DNA of 64,000 nt, from positions 2,914,001 through 2,978,000 of the forward strand of contig NZ_CP025030.1 of assembly GCF_002812705.1 (NCBI RefSeq), read 5' to 3'. This document shows positions 52,908-61,644 of this stretch, piece by piece (position 1 is the stretch's first letter; every line of letters begins with the position of its first letter). The translations under genes and the position numbers were made by a program. Source of the DNA: Achromobacter spanius (GTDB taxonomy: Bacteria > Pseudomonadota > Gammaproteobacteria > Burkholderiales > Burkholderiaceae_B). The notes beneath the pieces were generated by a model. It had not been told where the DNA came from. It saw only the letters and a program-made list of their open reading frames with translations, and did no database searches.

Positions 52908-54467
52908 ATGAACGGCGCTGACAGTCTCTGCGATACCTTGCTGGCCAACGATGTGGACGTGTGTTTTGCCAACCCCGGCACATCCGAAATGCACTTTGTC
53001 GCGGCCTTGGATCGCAAACCCAAGATGCGCTGCGTGCTGGGCCTGTTCGAAGGCGTGGTGACGGGCGCGGCCGACGGTTACGCGCGCATGGCCGACAAGC
53101 CGGCCGCCACCTTGCTGCACCTGGGGCCCGGCCTGGGCAATGGCCTGGCCAACCTGCACAACGCCAAGCGCGCGCGCACGCCCATGGTCAATATCGTGGG
53201 TGACCACGCCACCTATCACGTGCAATACGACGCGCCGCTGACCAGCGACGTGGAGGGCGTGGCGCGTCCCATGTCGCATTGGGTCAAGCGCACGATGACG
53301 GCCGCCGCCGTGTCGGCGGATGCCGCCGAGGCCATTGGCGTGGCGCGTCAGGCGCCCGGCAACATCGCCACCCTGATCCTGCCCGCCGACACCGCCTGGA
53401 CCGATCTGCCCGACAGCGCGCCCGCGCCGGTGCAAGTGAAGGACCTGCCCTTGGCCCAGACCTCCGCCGAGTCCGTGCGCGCGGCAGCCGCCGCCATCCG
53501 CTCGGGCGAAGTCACGGTGCTGATGCTGGGCGGCGCGGCGCTGCGTGAACGCGCCTTGAACGCCGCCGGCCGTATCGCCCGCGCCACCGGTGTGCGCCTG
53601 ATGTCCGAAACCTCCAACCGCCGCATCGAACGTGGCGGCGCGCGTACCCCGGTTGACCGGCTGCCCTATCCGATTGACCTGGCCGTGGCCAAGCTGAAAG
53701 ACGTAAAGCACCTGGTGCTGGCGGGCGCCAAGGCGCCGGTCGGCTTCTTCGCCTACCCCGGCAAGCCCAGCCTGCTGGCGCCGCCCGACAGCAACCAGGT
53801 CGTGCTGGCGTCCGCCGAACAAGATCTTGCGCATGCGCTGGAATGGCTGGCCGATGAGCTTGGCATTGCCGCCGACGCCCCGCGCCTGGCCACGCCGGCC
53901 GCGGCCTATGACGTGCCGTCGACTGGCAAGCTGACCGGCGCCGCCGTGAACATTCTTATCGCTCACACCTTGCCCGAGCAAGCCATTGTGTGCGACGAGT
54001 CCATCACGCAGGGCCGCGAATTTCCCATCTACAGCGCCAGCAGCGCGCCGCACGATTGGCTGATGCTGACCGGCGGCGCCATCGGCATCGGCCTGCCGCT
54101 GGCAACCGGCGCCGCCGTGGCCTGCCCGGACCGCAAGGTCATCACGCTGCAAGCCGATGGCAGCGGCATGTACACCTTGCAAGCGCTGTGGACGCAAGCG
54201 CGCGAAAACCTGGACTGCCTCACGGTCATCCTGGCCAACCGCTCCTACGCCACGTTGCATGGCGAAATGAAGAACGTGGGCGTGAAGGAACCGGGCCGCA
54301 ACGCCCGCCGCATGCTGGACCTGGAAGAGCCCTATCTGGATTGGACGCACCTGGCGCGCGGCATGGGCGTGGAGGCGGTCAGCGTGGATACGGTGGAAGG
54401 CTTTGCGCGCGCGCTGGCCGACGGCCTGAAGCGCCGTGGGCCGTTCCTGATCGAAGCCATCATCTAA
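52908..54467 (+). CDS. ThDP-dependent enzyme, acetolactate synthase/benzoylformate decarboxylase type
   Basis: A 519-residue thiamine diphosphate enzyme. The N-terminal domain has FANPGTSEMHF and the catalytic Glu E48 in LFEGVVTGAADGYAR; ThDP binding is seen in QADGSGMYTLQALWTQAREN and ANRSYATLHGEM. A HLGPGLGN loop retains the histidine found in benzoylformate decarboxylase. No IlvN partner is near. It may decarboxylate a 2-oxo acid, perhaps benzoylformate, which would feed the neighbouring benzoate locus; this is inference. It precedes livF in convergent orientation. Confidence 0.8.
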   Translation: MNGADSLCDTLLANDVDVCFANPGTSEMHFVAALDRKPKMRCVLGLFEGVVTGAADGYARMADKPAATLLHLGPGLGNGLANLHNAKRARTPMVNIVGDHATYHVQYDAPLTSDVEGVARPMSHWVKRTMTAAAVSADAAEAIGVARQAPGNIATLILPADTAWTDLPDSAPAPVQVKDLPLAQTSAESVRAAAAAIRSGEVTVLMLGGAALRERALNAAGRIARATGVRLMSETSNRRIERGGARTPVDRLPYPIDLAVAKLKDVKHLVLAGAKAPVGFFAYPGKPSLLAPPDSNQVVLASAEQDLAHALEWLADELGIAADAPRLATPAAAYDVPSTGKLTGAAVNILIAHTLPEQAIVCDESITQGREFPIYSASSAPHDWLMLTGGAIGIGLPLATGAAVACPDRKVITLQADGSGMYTLQALWTQARENLDCLTVILANRSYATLHGEMKNVGVKEPGRNARRMLDLEEPYLDWTHLARGMGVEAVSVDTVEGFARALADGLKRRGPFLIEAII

Positions 54468-54593
54468 GGCGGCATAGCCGGGAGGCACCCCTGGGACGTC
54501 CCCGGGGCTGCACGCAAAGGTCGAACCCCGGGCCGCATTCCGGTCGGCATATCCGGTCGGCATACCCCGGCCGTGTGCCTGAGTTGCCTACTC

Positions 54594-55304
54594 CTACACG
54601 CCCAGATAGCGCGTCAGTTGTTCCGGTTGCCGGGCCAGCGACGCGCTATCGCCGTCTTCCACGATCAGCCCTTTTTCCATTACCAGGCAACGATCGGTGT
54701 GTTCGAGCACCGCGCGATAGTTGCGGTCCACGATCAACGTAGACATCCCCGTCGCGCGAATCTCGCGGATGATGCGCCAGATCTCGGCCACGATCAGCGG
54801 GGCCAGCCCTTCGGTGGCTTCATCCAGAATCAGCAGGTCGGGGTTGGTCATCAGCGCGCGGCCGATGGCCAGCATCTGCTGCTCACCGCCCGACAACTGC
54901 TGCCCACCATGGCCCAGCCGTTCGCGCAGCCGGGGAAAGGTGTCCAGCACGCGCGTATAGGTCCAGGCGCGCTCGCCACCTACGCTGGGCCGCGCCGCCA
55001 CTTGCAGGTTTTCACGCACGTTCAGATTGGGGAAAATGCCGCGCCCTTCAGGCACGTACGCGACGCCCATGCGCGCAATGGCATGGGCCGGCGCGCGGGT
55101 GCAATCGCGACCAGCCACGCGCACCTGGCCGCGCGTGCTTTTCACCTGGCCCATCAGGCTGCGGATCAGCGTGGTCTTGCCCATGCCGTTGCGTCCCACC
55201 AGCCCCACGGATTCACCTGGGGCGATGTGCATGTCCACGCCGCGCAGCACATGGCTGGCGCCGTAGTACACATGCAGGCCGCCCGCTTCGATCAAGGTGT
55301 GCAT
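54594..55304 (-). CDS. livF: Branched-chain/aromatic ABC transporter ATPase LivF
   Basis: A 236-residue ATPase. Walker A GRNGMGKTTL is near residue 36, signature LSGGEQQMLAIGRAL and Walker B LLILDEATEGLAP follow, the LivF hallmarks. Its start overlaps the livG stop by 13 bases. Last gene of the DUF4863-bclA-binding protein-livHMGF operon for benzoate uptake. Confidence 0.93.
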   Translation of the reverse strand: MHTLIEAGGLHVYYGASHVLRGVDMHIAPGESVGLVGRNGMGKTTLIRSLMGQVKSTRGQVRVAGRDCTRAPAHAIARMGVAYVPEGRGIFPNLNVRENLQVAARPSVGGERAWTYTRVLDTFPRLRERLGHGGQQLSGGEQQMLAIGRALMTNPDLLILDEATEGLAPLIVAEIWRIIREIRATGMSTLIVDRNYRAVLEHTDRCLVMEKGLIVEDGDSASLARQPEQLTRYLGV

Positions 55305-56080
55305 GCGGGGTCTCCTTGGGTGTGGCCGGGGCGGGTGTCTTCGCCCAGGTAAGCCGTGCGCACGTCCGCGTTGGCGCGGATGTCGGCGGGCGGGCCGCTG
55401 GCGATGGCGGTGCCGTTGACCATCACGGTGATGGTTTCGGCAATGCGGAACACCGCGTCCATGTCGTGCTCCACCAGCAAAATCGCGTGGCCTGCCTTCA
55501 AGCTTTGCAGCAGGTCCAGAATGCGGTCTGTTTCTTCCGGTCCCATGCCGGCCAAGGGCTCATCCAGCAGCAGTACCTGGGGTTCGCCTGCCAGGCACAT
55601 GGCGATTTCAAGCTGGCGCTTGCGACCGTGCGGCAGCAGGCCGGCCGGTCGCGCGGCGTCGTCCGCCAGCCCCGTGCGTTCCAGCGCGTGATGTGCCAAT
55701 TCCGCGCTGCGCCGGCAGTCCGACGCCGAACGCCACCAATGCCAGAAGCGCTGGCGTGCCGCCTGCGCCGTCAAGCGACAGTTCTCGAACACGCTCAGTT
55801 CGGGAAACAGCGTCGAACGCTGGTAGCTGCGGCCCAGTCCGGCACGCGCCCGTTGCGGCTGGCGCCAGGGGGTGATGTCGCGTCCGCCCAGCATCACCTG
55901 GCCGCTGCTGGGCGCCAGTTCGCCCGACAGGATGTTGATCAGTGTGGACTTGCCCGCCCCGTTGGTGCCGATGACGGCATGCACCTGGCCGCGCGCCAGC
56001 GTGAGTGATACGTCGTTGACCGCGGTCAGCCCGCCAAAGCGGCGCGTGATGCCGGTGGCGGCAAGCAGGCAATCAGACAT
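55292..56080 (-). CDS. livG: Branched-chain/aromatic ABC transporter ATPase LivG
   Basis: A 262-residue ATPase with Walker A GTNGAGKSTLINIL, signature LPHGRKRQLEIAMCLA (the LivG form with HG in place of SGG), and Walker B VLLLDEPLAGMGP. With LivF it forms the nucleotide-binding dimer. The ATG at 56080 directly starts the domain. It overlaps livM by eight bases. Confidence 0.93.
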   Translation of the reverse strand: MSDCLLAATGITRRFGGLTAVNDVSLTLARGQVHAVIGTNGAGKSTLINILSGELAPSSGQVMLGGRDITPWRQPQRARAGLGRSYQRSTLFPELSVFENCRLTAQAARQRFWHWWRSASDCRRSAELAHHALERTGLADDAARPAGLLPHGRKRQLEIAMCLAGEPQVLLLDEPLAGMGPEETDRILDLLQSLKAGHAILLVEHDMDAVFRIAETITVMVNGTAIASGPPADIRANADVRTAYLGEDTRPGHTQGDPACTP

Positions 56081-57143
56081 GGCGTTCTCCCTGGATGGGC
56101 AGGCGGGCAGCGGGGCGCACGGAGGTGGAGGAGGGCGCCAGGGCCTGCGTGCCGCCGCCAGAGGCCGCATGCGCATTGGCGGCGCGTGCCTCGCGACGCT
56201 GGCGCCATTGCGCGGGCAGGCCCGCAATGCCATTGGGCAGCAGCGCCACCAGCGCAATGATGGCGATACCCAGCGGCAGATGCCAATGGCGTGCGTAGTC
56301 GCCAAACAGCGCCTGCGACTGGAACAACTCTTGCATCAGCACCAGCGCCACCGTGCCGATCACCGCGCCGCCCAGGCTGGCCATGCCGCCCAGAATCACC
56401 ATCAGCAACACCAGGCCAGATTGTTCCCAAGCCAGCAGTTCCGGCGTGACAAAGCCGTCTTTCAGCGCGAAAAGAAAGCCCGCCAGACTGGCCAGCGTGG
56501 CGCCCACCACGTAGGCGGTCAGCTTGTACGGATACGTGGCATAGCCGGCTGCGCGCATACGTTGTTCGTTGATGCGGATGCCGGCCAGCGCCGCGCCAAA
56601 GGGTGACCGCCGCAGCAGCGACAGAAAGCCCCAGGTCAGCGCCAGGCAGGCCAGCACGAAGAAGTAGAAGGTGGTGGCGTTGCTCAGGTCGAAGGGCATC
56701 CAGCCGCCCACGGGCAGTTCGGGCCGGAAGTACAGGTAGATGCCATCGCTGCCGCCGCCGAAGTCGGTGTCGTGGAAAACGTAATAGGCCATCTGCGCAA
56801 AGGCCAGCGTCACCATGATGAAGTACACGCCGCGCGTGCGCAGCGCCAGCGCGCCGGTCAAGAGCGCATAGGCCGCCGCCGCCAACAGGGCCGCGGGCAA
56901 TAGCCACCACAGGTTGCCCGCCTGGGATTCGGGCGACAGCAGTGCCGCCGCATAGGCGCCGATGCCGAAGAAGGCGGCATGCCCCAGGCTGACCAGCCCC
57001 GCGCCGCCCACCAGCAGTTGCAGGCTTAGCGCGAAGATGGCGTAGATCATGACCTTGATGGCCAGGCCCGTGTAGTAGTCGCTGCCGCTATAGGCAAACG
57101 CAGCCAGCGCCAGCAACGTTGCAAGGGGAAGAAGTCTCTGCAT
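56073..57143 (-). CDS. livM: Branched-chain/aromatic ABC transporter permease LivM
   Basis: A 356-residue membrane protein. It has eight to ten hydrophobic segments, GLVSLGHAAFFGIGAYAAAL (the LivM consensus), GIRINEQRMRAAGYATYPYKL (ATPase contact), and GGMASLGGAVIGTVALVLMQE. A charged Ala/Arg/Gln-rich tail of about 35 residues follows the last helix. Overlaps livG. Confidence 0.93.
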   Translation of the reverse strand: MQRLLPLATLLALAAFAYSGSDYYTGLAIKVMIYAIFALSLQLLVGGAGLVSLGHAAFFGIGAYAAALLSPESQAGNLWWLLPAALLAAAAYALLTGALALRTRGVYFIMVTLAFAQMAYYVFHDTDFGGGSDGIYLYFRPELPVGGWMPFDLSNATTFYFFVLACLALTWGFLSLLRRSPFGAALAGIRINEQRMRAAGYATYPYKLTAYVVGATLASLAGFLFALKDGFVTPELLAWEQSGLVLLMVILGGMASLGGAVIGTVALVLMQELFQSQALFGDYARHWHLPLGIAIIALVALLPNGIAGLPAQWRQRREARAANAHAASGGGTQALAPSSTSVRPAARLPIQGERHV

Positions 57144-57145
57144 GG

Positions 57146-58027
57146 CTAGCCCTGTTTGAACAGCCCTTCGGGCTTGCATAGAAGAATGAAGGCCATCAGC
57201 AGATACACCAGCACGCCCGCGGCGGACGGGAACAGCACCTGGCCGAAGGTTTCCACAAAGCCCACCAGCATCGCGGCCAGGAAGGCGCCGCGTATCGAGC
57301 CGATGCCGCCGATCACCACCACCACGAAGCAGATGATCAGCACCCCGTTGCCCATGCCGGGATACACCGACGACACGGGCGCGGCAATGGTGCCGGCCAG
57401 CGCCGCCAGGGCCACGCCGGCCGCGAACACCAGCCGGTACAGCTTGTTGACGTCGATGCCCAAGGACGCGGTCATTTCGCGGTTGCTGGCGCCGGCGCGC
57501 AGCATCATGCCCAGCCGCGTGCGCGAAATCACCCAATACAGCAGCAGCGCCACCGCAATGCCCACGGCCGAGATGAATAGCCGATACACCGGATACGTCA
57601 TCACGCCGCCCAGCGAGATACTGCCTTGCAGCCACGCGGGCAGCGGCACGCCGTGCACGTCGTTGCCCACCAGGATGCTGCGCAGTTCCTCGAAGACCAA
57701 AATCAGCCCGTAAGTCATCAGCACCTGCTGCAAGTGGTTGCGGTGGTACAGGTAGCTGAAGAACGCCGCTTCCAGCACATAGCCCAACGCACCGGCCAGC
57801 AGCACGCACACGGCAAGGGTGGCGATAAAGCCGCCGCCCAGCCAGCGGTCAACCAGCGGCCCCAGCGCAAACGCCATGTAGGCGCCGATCATGTAGAAGC
57901 TGCCATGGGCCAGGTTGATGATGCCCATGATGCCGAAGATCAGCGTGAGTCCGCTGGCCACCAGGAACAGCAGCAAGCCGTACTGGAATGCGTTCAGGCT
58001 TTGAATAAGCAGGATGCTGATGTCCAT
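57146..58027 (-). CDS. livH: Branched-chain/aromatic ABC transporter permease LivH
   Basis: A 293-residue membrane protein. GLTLIFGIMGIINLAHGSFYMIGAY is the LivH block, MLRAGASNREMTASLGIDVNKLY the ATPase contact loop, and GGIGSIRGAFLAAMLVGFVET the late motif (each only partly quoted). Partner of LivM. It starts 25 bases after the binding-protein gene. Confidence 0.94.
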   Translation of the reverse strand: MDISILLIQSLNAFQYGLLLFLVASGLTLIFGIMGIINLAHGSFYMIGAYMAFALGPLVDRWLGGGFIATLAVCVLLAGALGYVLEAAFFSYLYHRNHLQQVLMTYGLILVFEELRSILVGNDVHGVPLPAWLQGSISLGGVMTYPVYRLFISAVGIAVALLLYWVISRTRLGMMLRAGASNREMTASLGIDVNKLYRLVFAAGVALAALAGTIAAPVSSVYPGMGNGVLIICFVVVVIGGIGSIRGAFLAAMLVGFVETFGQVLFPSAAGVLVYLLMAFILLCKPEGLFKQG

Positions 58028-58052
58028 GGGGCGTCCTTGTTGCCTGGGTGCG

Positions 58053-59213
58053 TCAGAGCTTGCAGCCGCGCGCGGGGTCGGCCAGCTTTTTCGCGGCAAC
58101 CTCGACGACCTTGTTCTCCAGGCCATCCACCCGGCGCAGATAAATGTCCTGCACCGGGTTGCCCGCAGCCGACAGCGTGAAGGGGCCGCGCGGGCTGTCC
58201 ACGGTGGCGCCGCGCATCGCCTGGCGGAAGTCCGCCTTCTTGGCGAAGTCGCCCTTCACGGCCGACAGGCCCGACTGCATCAGTTGCGCGGCGTCGTAGC
58301 CTTGCACGGCGTACACGTCAGGCTGCACCTTGTAGTTCTTGGCGTAGTCGGCGCGGAAGGCGTTGTCGCGCGGCGTGTTAAGACCGTCGGCGTAGTGCAG
58401 CGTGGTCAAGAGGCCTTGCGCGGATGCGCCTTGCGCCTGCAAGGTGCCGTCGGTAAGGAAGCCCGAGCCGTACAGCGGAATGGTCTTGTCCAGGCCCGCC
58501 GCGTGATAGTCCTGCACGAACTTCACCGCGCCGCCGCCCGCGAAGAAGGTGAACACCATGTCGGGCTTGGTGGCGGCAATCTCGGTCAGGAGCGATTGGA
58601 ATTCCACGTTGGGAAACGGCAGGCTCAATTCCTTGACGACCTTGCCGCCCGCCTTTTCAAAACCTTCCTTGAAGCCGCCAATGGCCTCGTCCCCCGCCGC
58701 GTATTTCCAGCTGATGGTGACGGCGGTCTTGTGGCCCTTGGCGTAGGCCACGGGGCCCATGGCGTAGGCCGGCTGCCAGTTGGTGAACGACGTGCGGAAG
58801 ATGCCGGGGCCGCACAGCGGGCCGGTGATGGCGTTGGCGCCCGCGTTGGTGACGATCAGCGTGGTGTCGCTGTCTTTCGCGGCCTTGGCCAGCGCCATCG
58901 CCACGCCTGAGTGCACCGTGCCGATCAGCACGTCGACCTGGTCGCGCTTGATCAGGCGGTTGGCGTTTTCAGCGGCCTTGGCGGGGTTGGACTCGTCATC
59001 CACCTTGAAGTATTCGATCTCGCGCCCGCCCAGCTTGCCGCCTTGTTCGGCAACGTACAGCTTGAAGCCGTTCTCGATGGCGTTGCCCAGCGCGGCGAAG
59101 GTGCCGCTGTAGGGCAGCATGAAACCGACTTTGATCTTGTCGGCGGCCTGCGCGCCGCTGGCGGCGAACGTCAGGGCCGCGGCAATCGCAGCCCGGGTCA
59201 GGGCGTGGTTCAT
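58053..59213 (-). CDS. ABC transporter binding protein, Liv/aromatic-acid type
   Basis: A 386-residue periplasmic protein with signal peptide MNHALTRAAIAAALTFAASGAQA. The mature fold begins KIKVGFMLPYSGTFAALG and has the Leu/Ile/Val-binding protein layout with DAAQLMQSGLSAVKGD. Such receptors next to box genes bind benzoate. It lies directly after bclA and before livHMGF, so it is the uptake receptor of the benzoate operon; the ligand is inferred from context. Confidence 0.88.
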   Translation of the reverse strand: MNHALTRAAIAAALTFAASGAQAADKIKVGFMLPYSGTFAALGNAIENGFKLYVAEQGGKLGGREIEYFKVDDESNPAKAAENANRLIKRDQVDVLIGTVHSGVAMALAKAAKDSDTTLIVTNAGANAITGPLCGPGIFRTSFTNWQPAYAMGPVAYAKGHKTAVTISWKYAAGDEAIGGFKEGFEKAGGKVVKELSLPFPNVEFQSLLTEIAATKPDMVFTFFAGGGAVKFVQDYHAAGLDKTIPLYGSGFLTDGTLQAQGASAQGLLTTLHYADGLNTPRDNAFRADYAKNYKVQPDVYAVQGYDAAQLMQSGLSAVKGDFAKKADFRQAMRGATVDSPRGPFTLSAAGNPVQDIYLRRVDGLENKVVEVAAKKLADPARGCKL

Positions 59214-59294
59214 GGTTTGTCTCCGTGCTTGTCATGGGCTGGCGGAAGGCCGGCCGGGTTTAACCAACGCGCCGACAATGCCGGCGAGGGGGAT

Positions 59295-60914
59295 TCATAG
59301 CGTTGCTTCTTCCAACTGACGCAGCCGGAAGCGCTGGATCTTTCCCGTGGCCGTCTTGGGCAGCTCTTCGGTGAAGTTGATCTGGCGCGGATACTTGAAG
59401 GGCGCCAGATGCTGCTTCACATAGCTTTGCAGCGCGGCGCCGGTCTGGGCGTCGGGCTCGAAGCCCGGGCGCAGCACCACATAGGCCTTGGTTTTGACCA
59501 GGCCGTCGTGGTCCGGCACGCCGATCACGGCGGCTTCCAGCACGGCTTCGTGCTGCACCAGCACGTTTTCCACTTCCACCGGCGACACATACTGGCCGCT
59601 GACCTTGATCATGTCGTCGCTGCGGCCGGCATAGGTGTAGTAGCCGTCGGTGTCACAGGTGTATTTGTCGCCGCTTTTCAACCAGTCGCCCAGAAAGCAC
59701 TGGCGCGTCTTGTCGCGGTTGTTCCAGTACATCAGCGCGGCGCTGGGGCCTTTGATGTAGAGGTCGCCGATGGTGCCGGCCGCCACGGGCGCGCCGCTGT
59801 CGTCGCGCAACTGCACTTCGTAGCCCGGCACGGGCTTGCCGGTGGTGCCGTAGCGGATCTGCCCGCTTTGGTTCGAGATGAAGATGTGCAGCATCTCGGT
59901 GGAGCCGATGCCGTCCAGGATCTCGCAGCCGAAATGCCGCGTGAAGCGTTCACCGATGTCGCGCGGCAAGGCTTCGCCGGCTGACGTACATACCCGCATC
60001 GCCACCTGCTCGCGCGGCGGCAAGTCGGGTGATGCCAGCATGCTGGCGTACAAGGTGGGCACGCCGTAGAACACGGTGGGGCGATGCCGCGTCAGGCGCT
60101 GGAAAACGGCCTGTGGGGTGGGACGTTCGCCCATCAGGATGACGGTGGCGCCGACGGACAGCGGAAAGGTCAGGCCGTTGCCCAGGCCGTAGGCAAAGAA
60201 CAGCTTGGCGGCTGAGAACACCACGTCGTCCTCGCGGATGCCCAGCACCGGCTTGGCATAGAGTTCGGCCGTGTGCCAAAGGTTGCCATGCGTATGCACC
60301 ACACCCTTGGGCTTGCCGGTGGAGCCCGACGAATACAGCCAGAACGCGATCTCGTCGGAGAGCGTGCGCACGGCGGGGGCCAGCGGCGCGCCGGCCAACA
60401 GGGCGTCGAAGTCCTGGGCGGGGGCGGGCAGGGTGGCTGCGGGGTGCGCAGGTTTGGGCTGTGCGTTGTTTGGCTGTGCAGGTTTGGGCTGTGCGTTGTT
60501 TGGCTGTGACACGACCACGTGTTCGACATCCCCGGGCGATTGGGCCAGCGCCGCCTGCAAGGCCGGCATCAGCGCGCCCGAGACGAACACGGCGCGCACG
60601 CGGCTGTGCGTGATGATGTAGGCGTAATCGTCGGGCGTCAGCAGCGTGTTGACGGCCACGGGCACCACGCCGGCATGCAGTGCGCCCAGGAAGGCAACGG
60701 GCCAATCTACCGTGTCCTGCATCAGCAGCAGGATGCGTTCTTCGCGGCGCAATCCCAACTGCCGCAACGCGCCCGCCATGCGCGCGACCCGCTCGGCCAG
60801 TTCGCCGTAGCTGAGCTGGCGGCTGTCGTCGATATAGGCGGGCTTGGCGGCGCGGGCGGCGTTCAGGGCAGCCAGATGGCTGGCGAAGTTGAGTTCGGCG
60901 GGGCAGGTGTTCAC
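59295..60914 (-). CDS. bclA: Benzoate-CoA ligase
   Basis: A 539-residue adenylate-forming enzyme. The AMP-binding motif YSSGSTGKPKGVVHTHG is at residues 194-210, GTTGKPVPGYEV, YTYAGRSDDMIKVSGQYVSP and the C-terminal LPKTATGKIQRF with the catalytic Lys are all present. The gene set around it (box genes, liv transporter) makes benzoate the substrate. The linker at residues 137-157 contains two copies of QPNNAQPKPA, an in-frame 30-base tandem repeat not needed for the fold. The next genes are DUF4863 upstream and the binding protein downstream. Confidence 0.92.
   Translation of the reverse strand: MNTCPAELNFASHLAALNAARAAKPAYIDDSRQLSYGELAERVARMAGALRQLGLRREERILLLMQDTVDWPVAFLGALHAGVVPVAVNTLLTPDDYAYIITHSRVRAVFVSGALMPALQAALAQSPGDVEHVVVSQPNNAQPKPAQPNNAQPKPAHPAATLPAPAQDFDALLAGAPLAPAVRTLSDEIAFWLYSSGSTGKPKGVVHTHGNLWHTAELYAKPVLGIREDDVVFSAAKLFFAYGLGNGLTFPLSVGATVILMGERPTPQAVFQRLTRHRPTVFYGVPTLYASMLASPDLPPREQVAMRVCTSAGEALPRDIGERFTRHFGCEILDGIGSTEMLHIFISNQSGQIRYGTTGKPVPGYEVQLRDDSGAPVAAGTIGDLYIKGPSAALMYWNNRDKTRQCFLGDWLKSGDKYTCDTDGYYTYAGRSDDMIKVSGQYVSPVEVENVLVQHEAVLEAAVIGVPDHDGLVKTKAYVVLRPGFEPDAQTGAALQSYVKQHLAPFKYPRQINFTEELPKTATGKIQRFRLRQLEEATL
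60451..60510 (-). repeat. 30-base tandem repeat inside bclA
   Basis: Two 30-base units (60451-60480 and 60481-60510) that are identical except for the last two bases. They encode the decapeptide QPNNAQPKPA twice, in a linker after the N-terminal subdomain. Copy number could change by slippage without frameshift. Confidence 0.85.
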
Positions 60915-60989
60915 GGTTGTCTCCTGATGTCCTGGTGGGGCGCGTCATGGCTGTGTTTTTTTGTCTGCCATGGCGGGTGGGCGTCGGCG

Positions 60990-61466
60990 TCAGCCGTCGG
61001 GCGGTGTGAACGCGATGGCGCCGCCGGGCAGCAGGTACAGCACCAGCGCGCGGCCTTGCGTCACGGTGGGGCTATGCGCGCTGCCGGGGCCGTAGACCAG
61101 CCAGCCGGCGCCGTGGCCGTCAAAGCGCGCGTCGGCGGTGAGCGGCATGATCAGGTCTATTTCGCCATTGGGATGCGCGTGGTGGGGGCCGGCCAGGTCG
61201 TTCATGTCGACCACGTCCACCGAGCAGCCAGCCAGGTCTTCCGCCGGCTTGATGACGCGCCCGTAGCGGATGCCGCCGCCTTCGCGGTTGCACATCCAGC
61301 CGTCGGCCACGCCCTGCCTACAGGCGGCGAAGATGTTCTGGTACAGCGTGCTATCGGGGCCGGCCTCGCGGTTCAGCATCGCCTGCAGCCCCTCATCCAG
61401 CGGCTGGTTCGCCACCAGGCGCGTGGCCTCGCGCATCAGGGCATGGAATTGATCTGGCGTGCTCAC
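60990..61466 (-). CDS. DUF4863 family protein
   Basis: A 158-residue cupin-like soluble protein. Metal-type motif HHAHPNGEID (about residues 92-101) and GWMCNREGGGIRYGRVIKP are characteristic of DUF4863, whose one characterised member is 4-hydroxylaminobenzoate lyase (PnbB). It heads the bclA operon and is divergent from boxR. GTG at 61466 with GGAGGA seven bases upstream is the start; a longer ATG frame has no conserved residues. Its role in benzoate metabolism is not known; a salvage or detoxifying step is possible. Confidence 0.8.
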   Translation of the reverse strand: MSTPDQFHALMREATRLVANQPLDEGLQAMLNREAGPDSTLYQNIFAACRQGVADGWMCNREGGGIRYGRVIKPAEDLAGCSVDVVDMNDLAGPHHAHPNGEIDLIMPLTADARFDGHGAGWLVYGPGSAHSPTVTQGRALVLYLLPGGAIAFTPPDG

Positions 61467-61564
61467 CGGGACTCCTCCTTTACACTGTCGGCGCCTTGGA
61501 AGCGGCATGAACTTGAATGCTGCTTTGTTGCGCGATAACGGCTTGGAACTGCTTGGAAGGAAAA

Positions 61565-61603
61565 ATAGTGCTTCCATACGAAAGGGTCAAGCACTATAGT
61601 GCA
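61565..61603. promoter_or_regulatory. Candidate BoxR operator in the DUF4863/boxR gap
   Basis: ATAGTGCTT (61565-61573) is inverted to AAGCACTAT (61589-61597) across 15 bases, and a third half-site ATAGTGCAT (61595-61603) overlaps. GCACTATAGTGC (61591-61602) is a perfect 12-base palindrome. The set lies 42 bases before boxR and between the divergent promoters. Confidence 0.55.
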
Positions 61604-61644
61604 TAAAACATGGCGTATCAGGGTATTTGCGGAGTCAGCCAAAC

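Noticed and set aside
52896..54563. Minus-strand open frame opposite the ThDP enzyme
   Set aside because: The plus-strand frame has all ThDP-enzyme motifs; the other is a compositional shadow.
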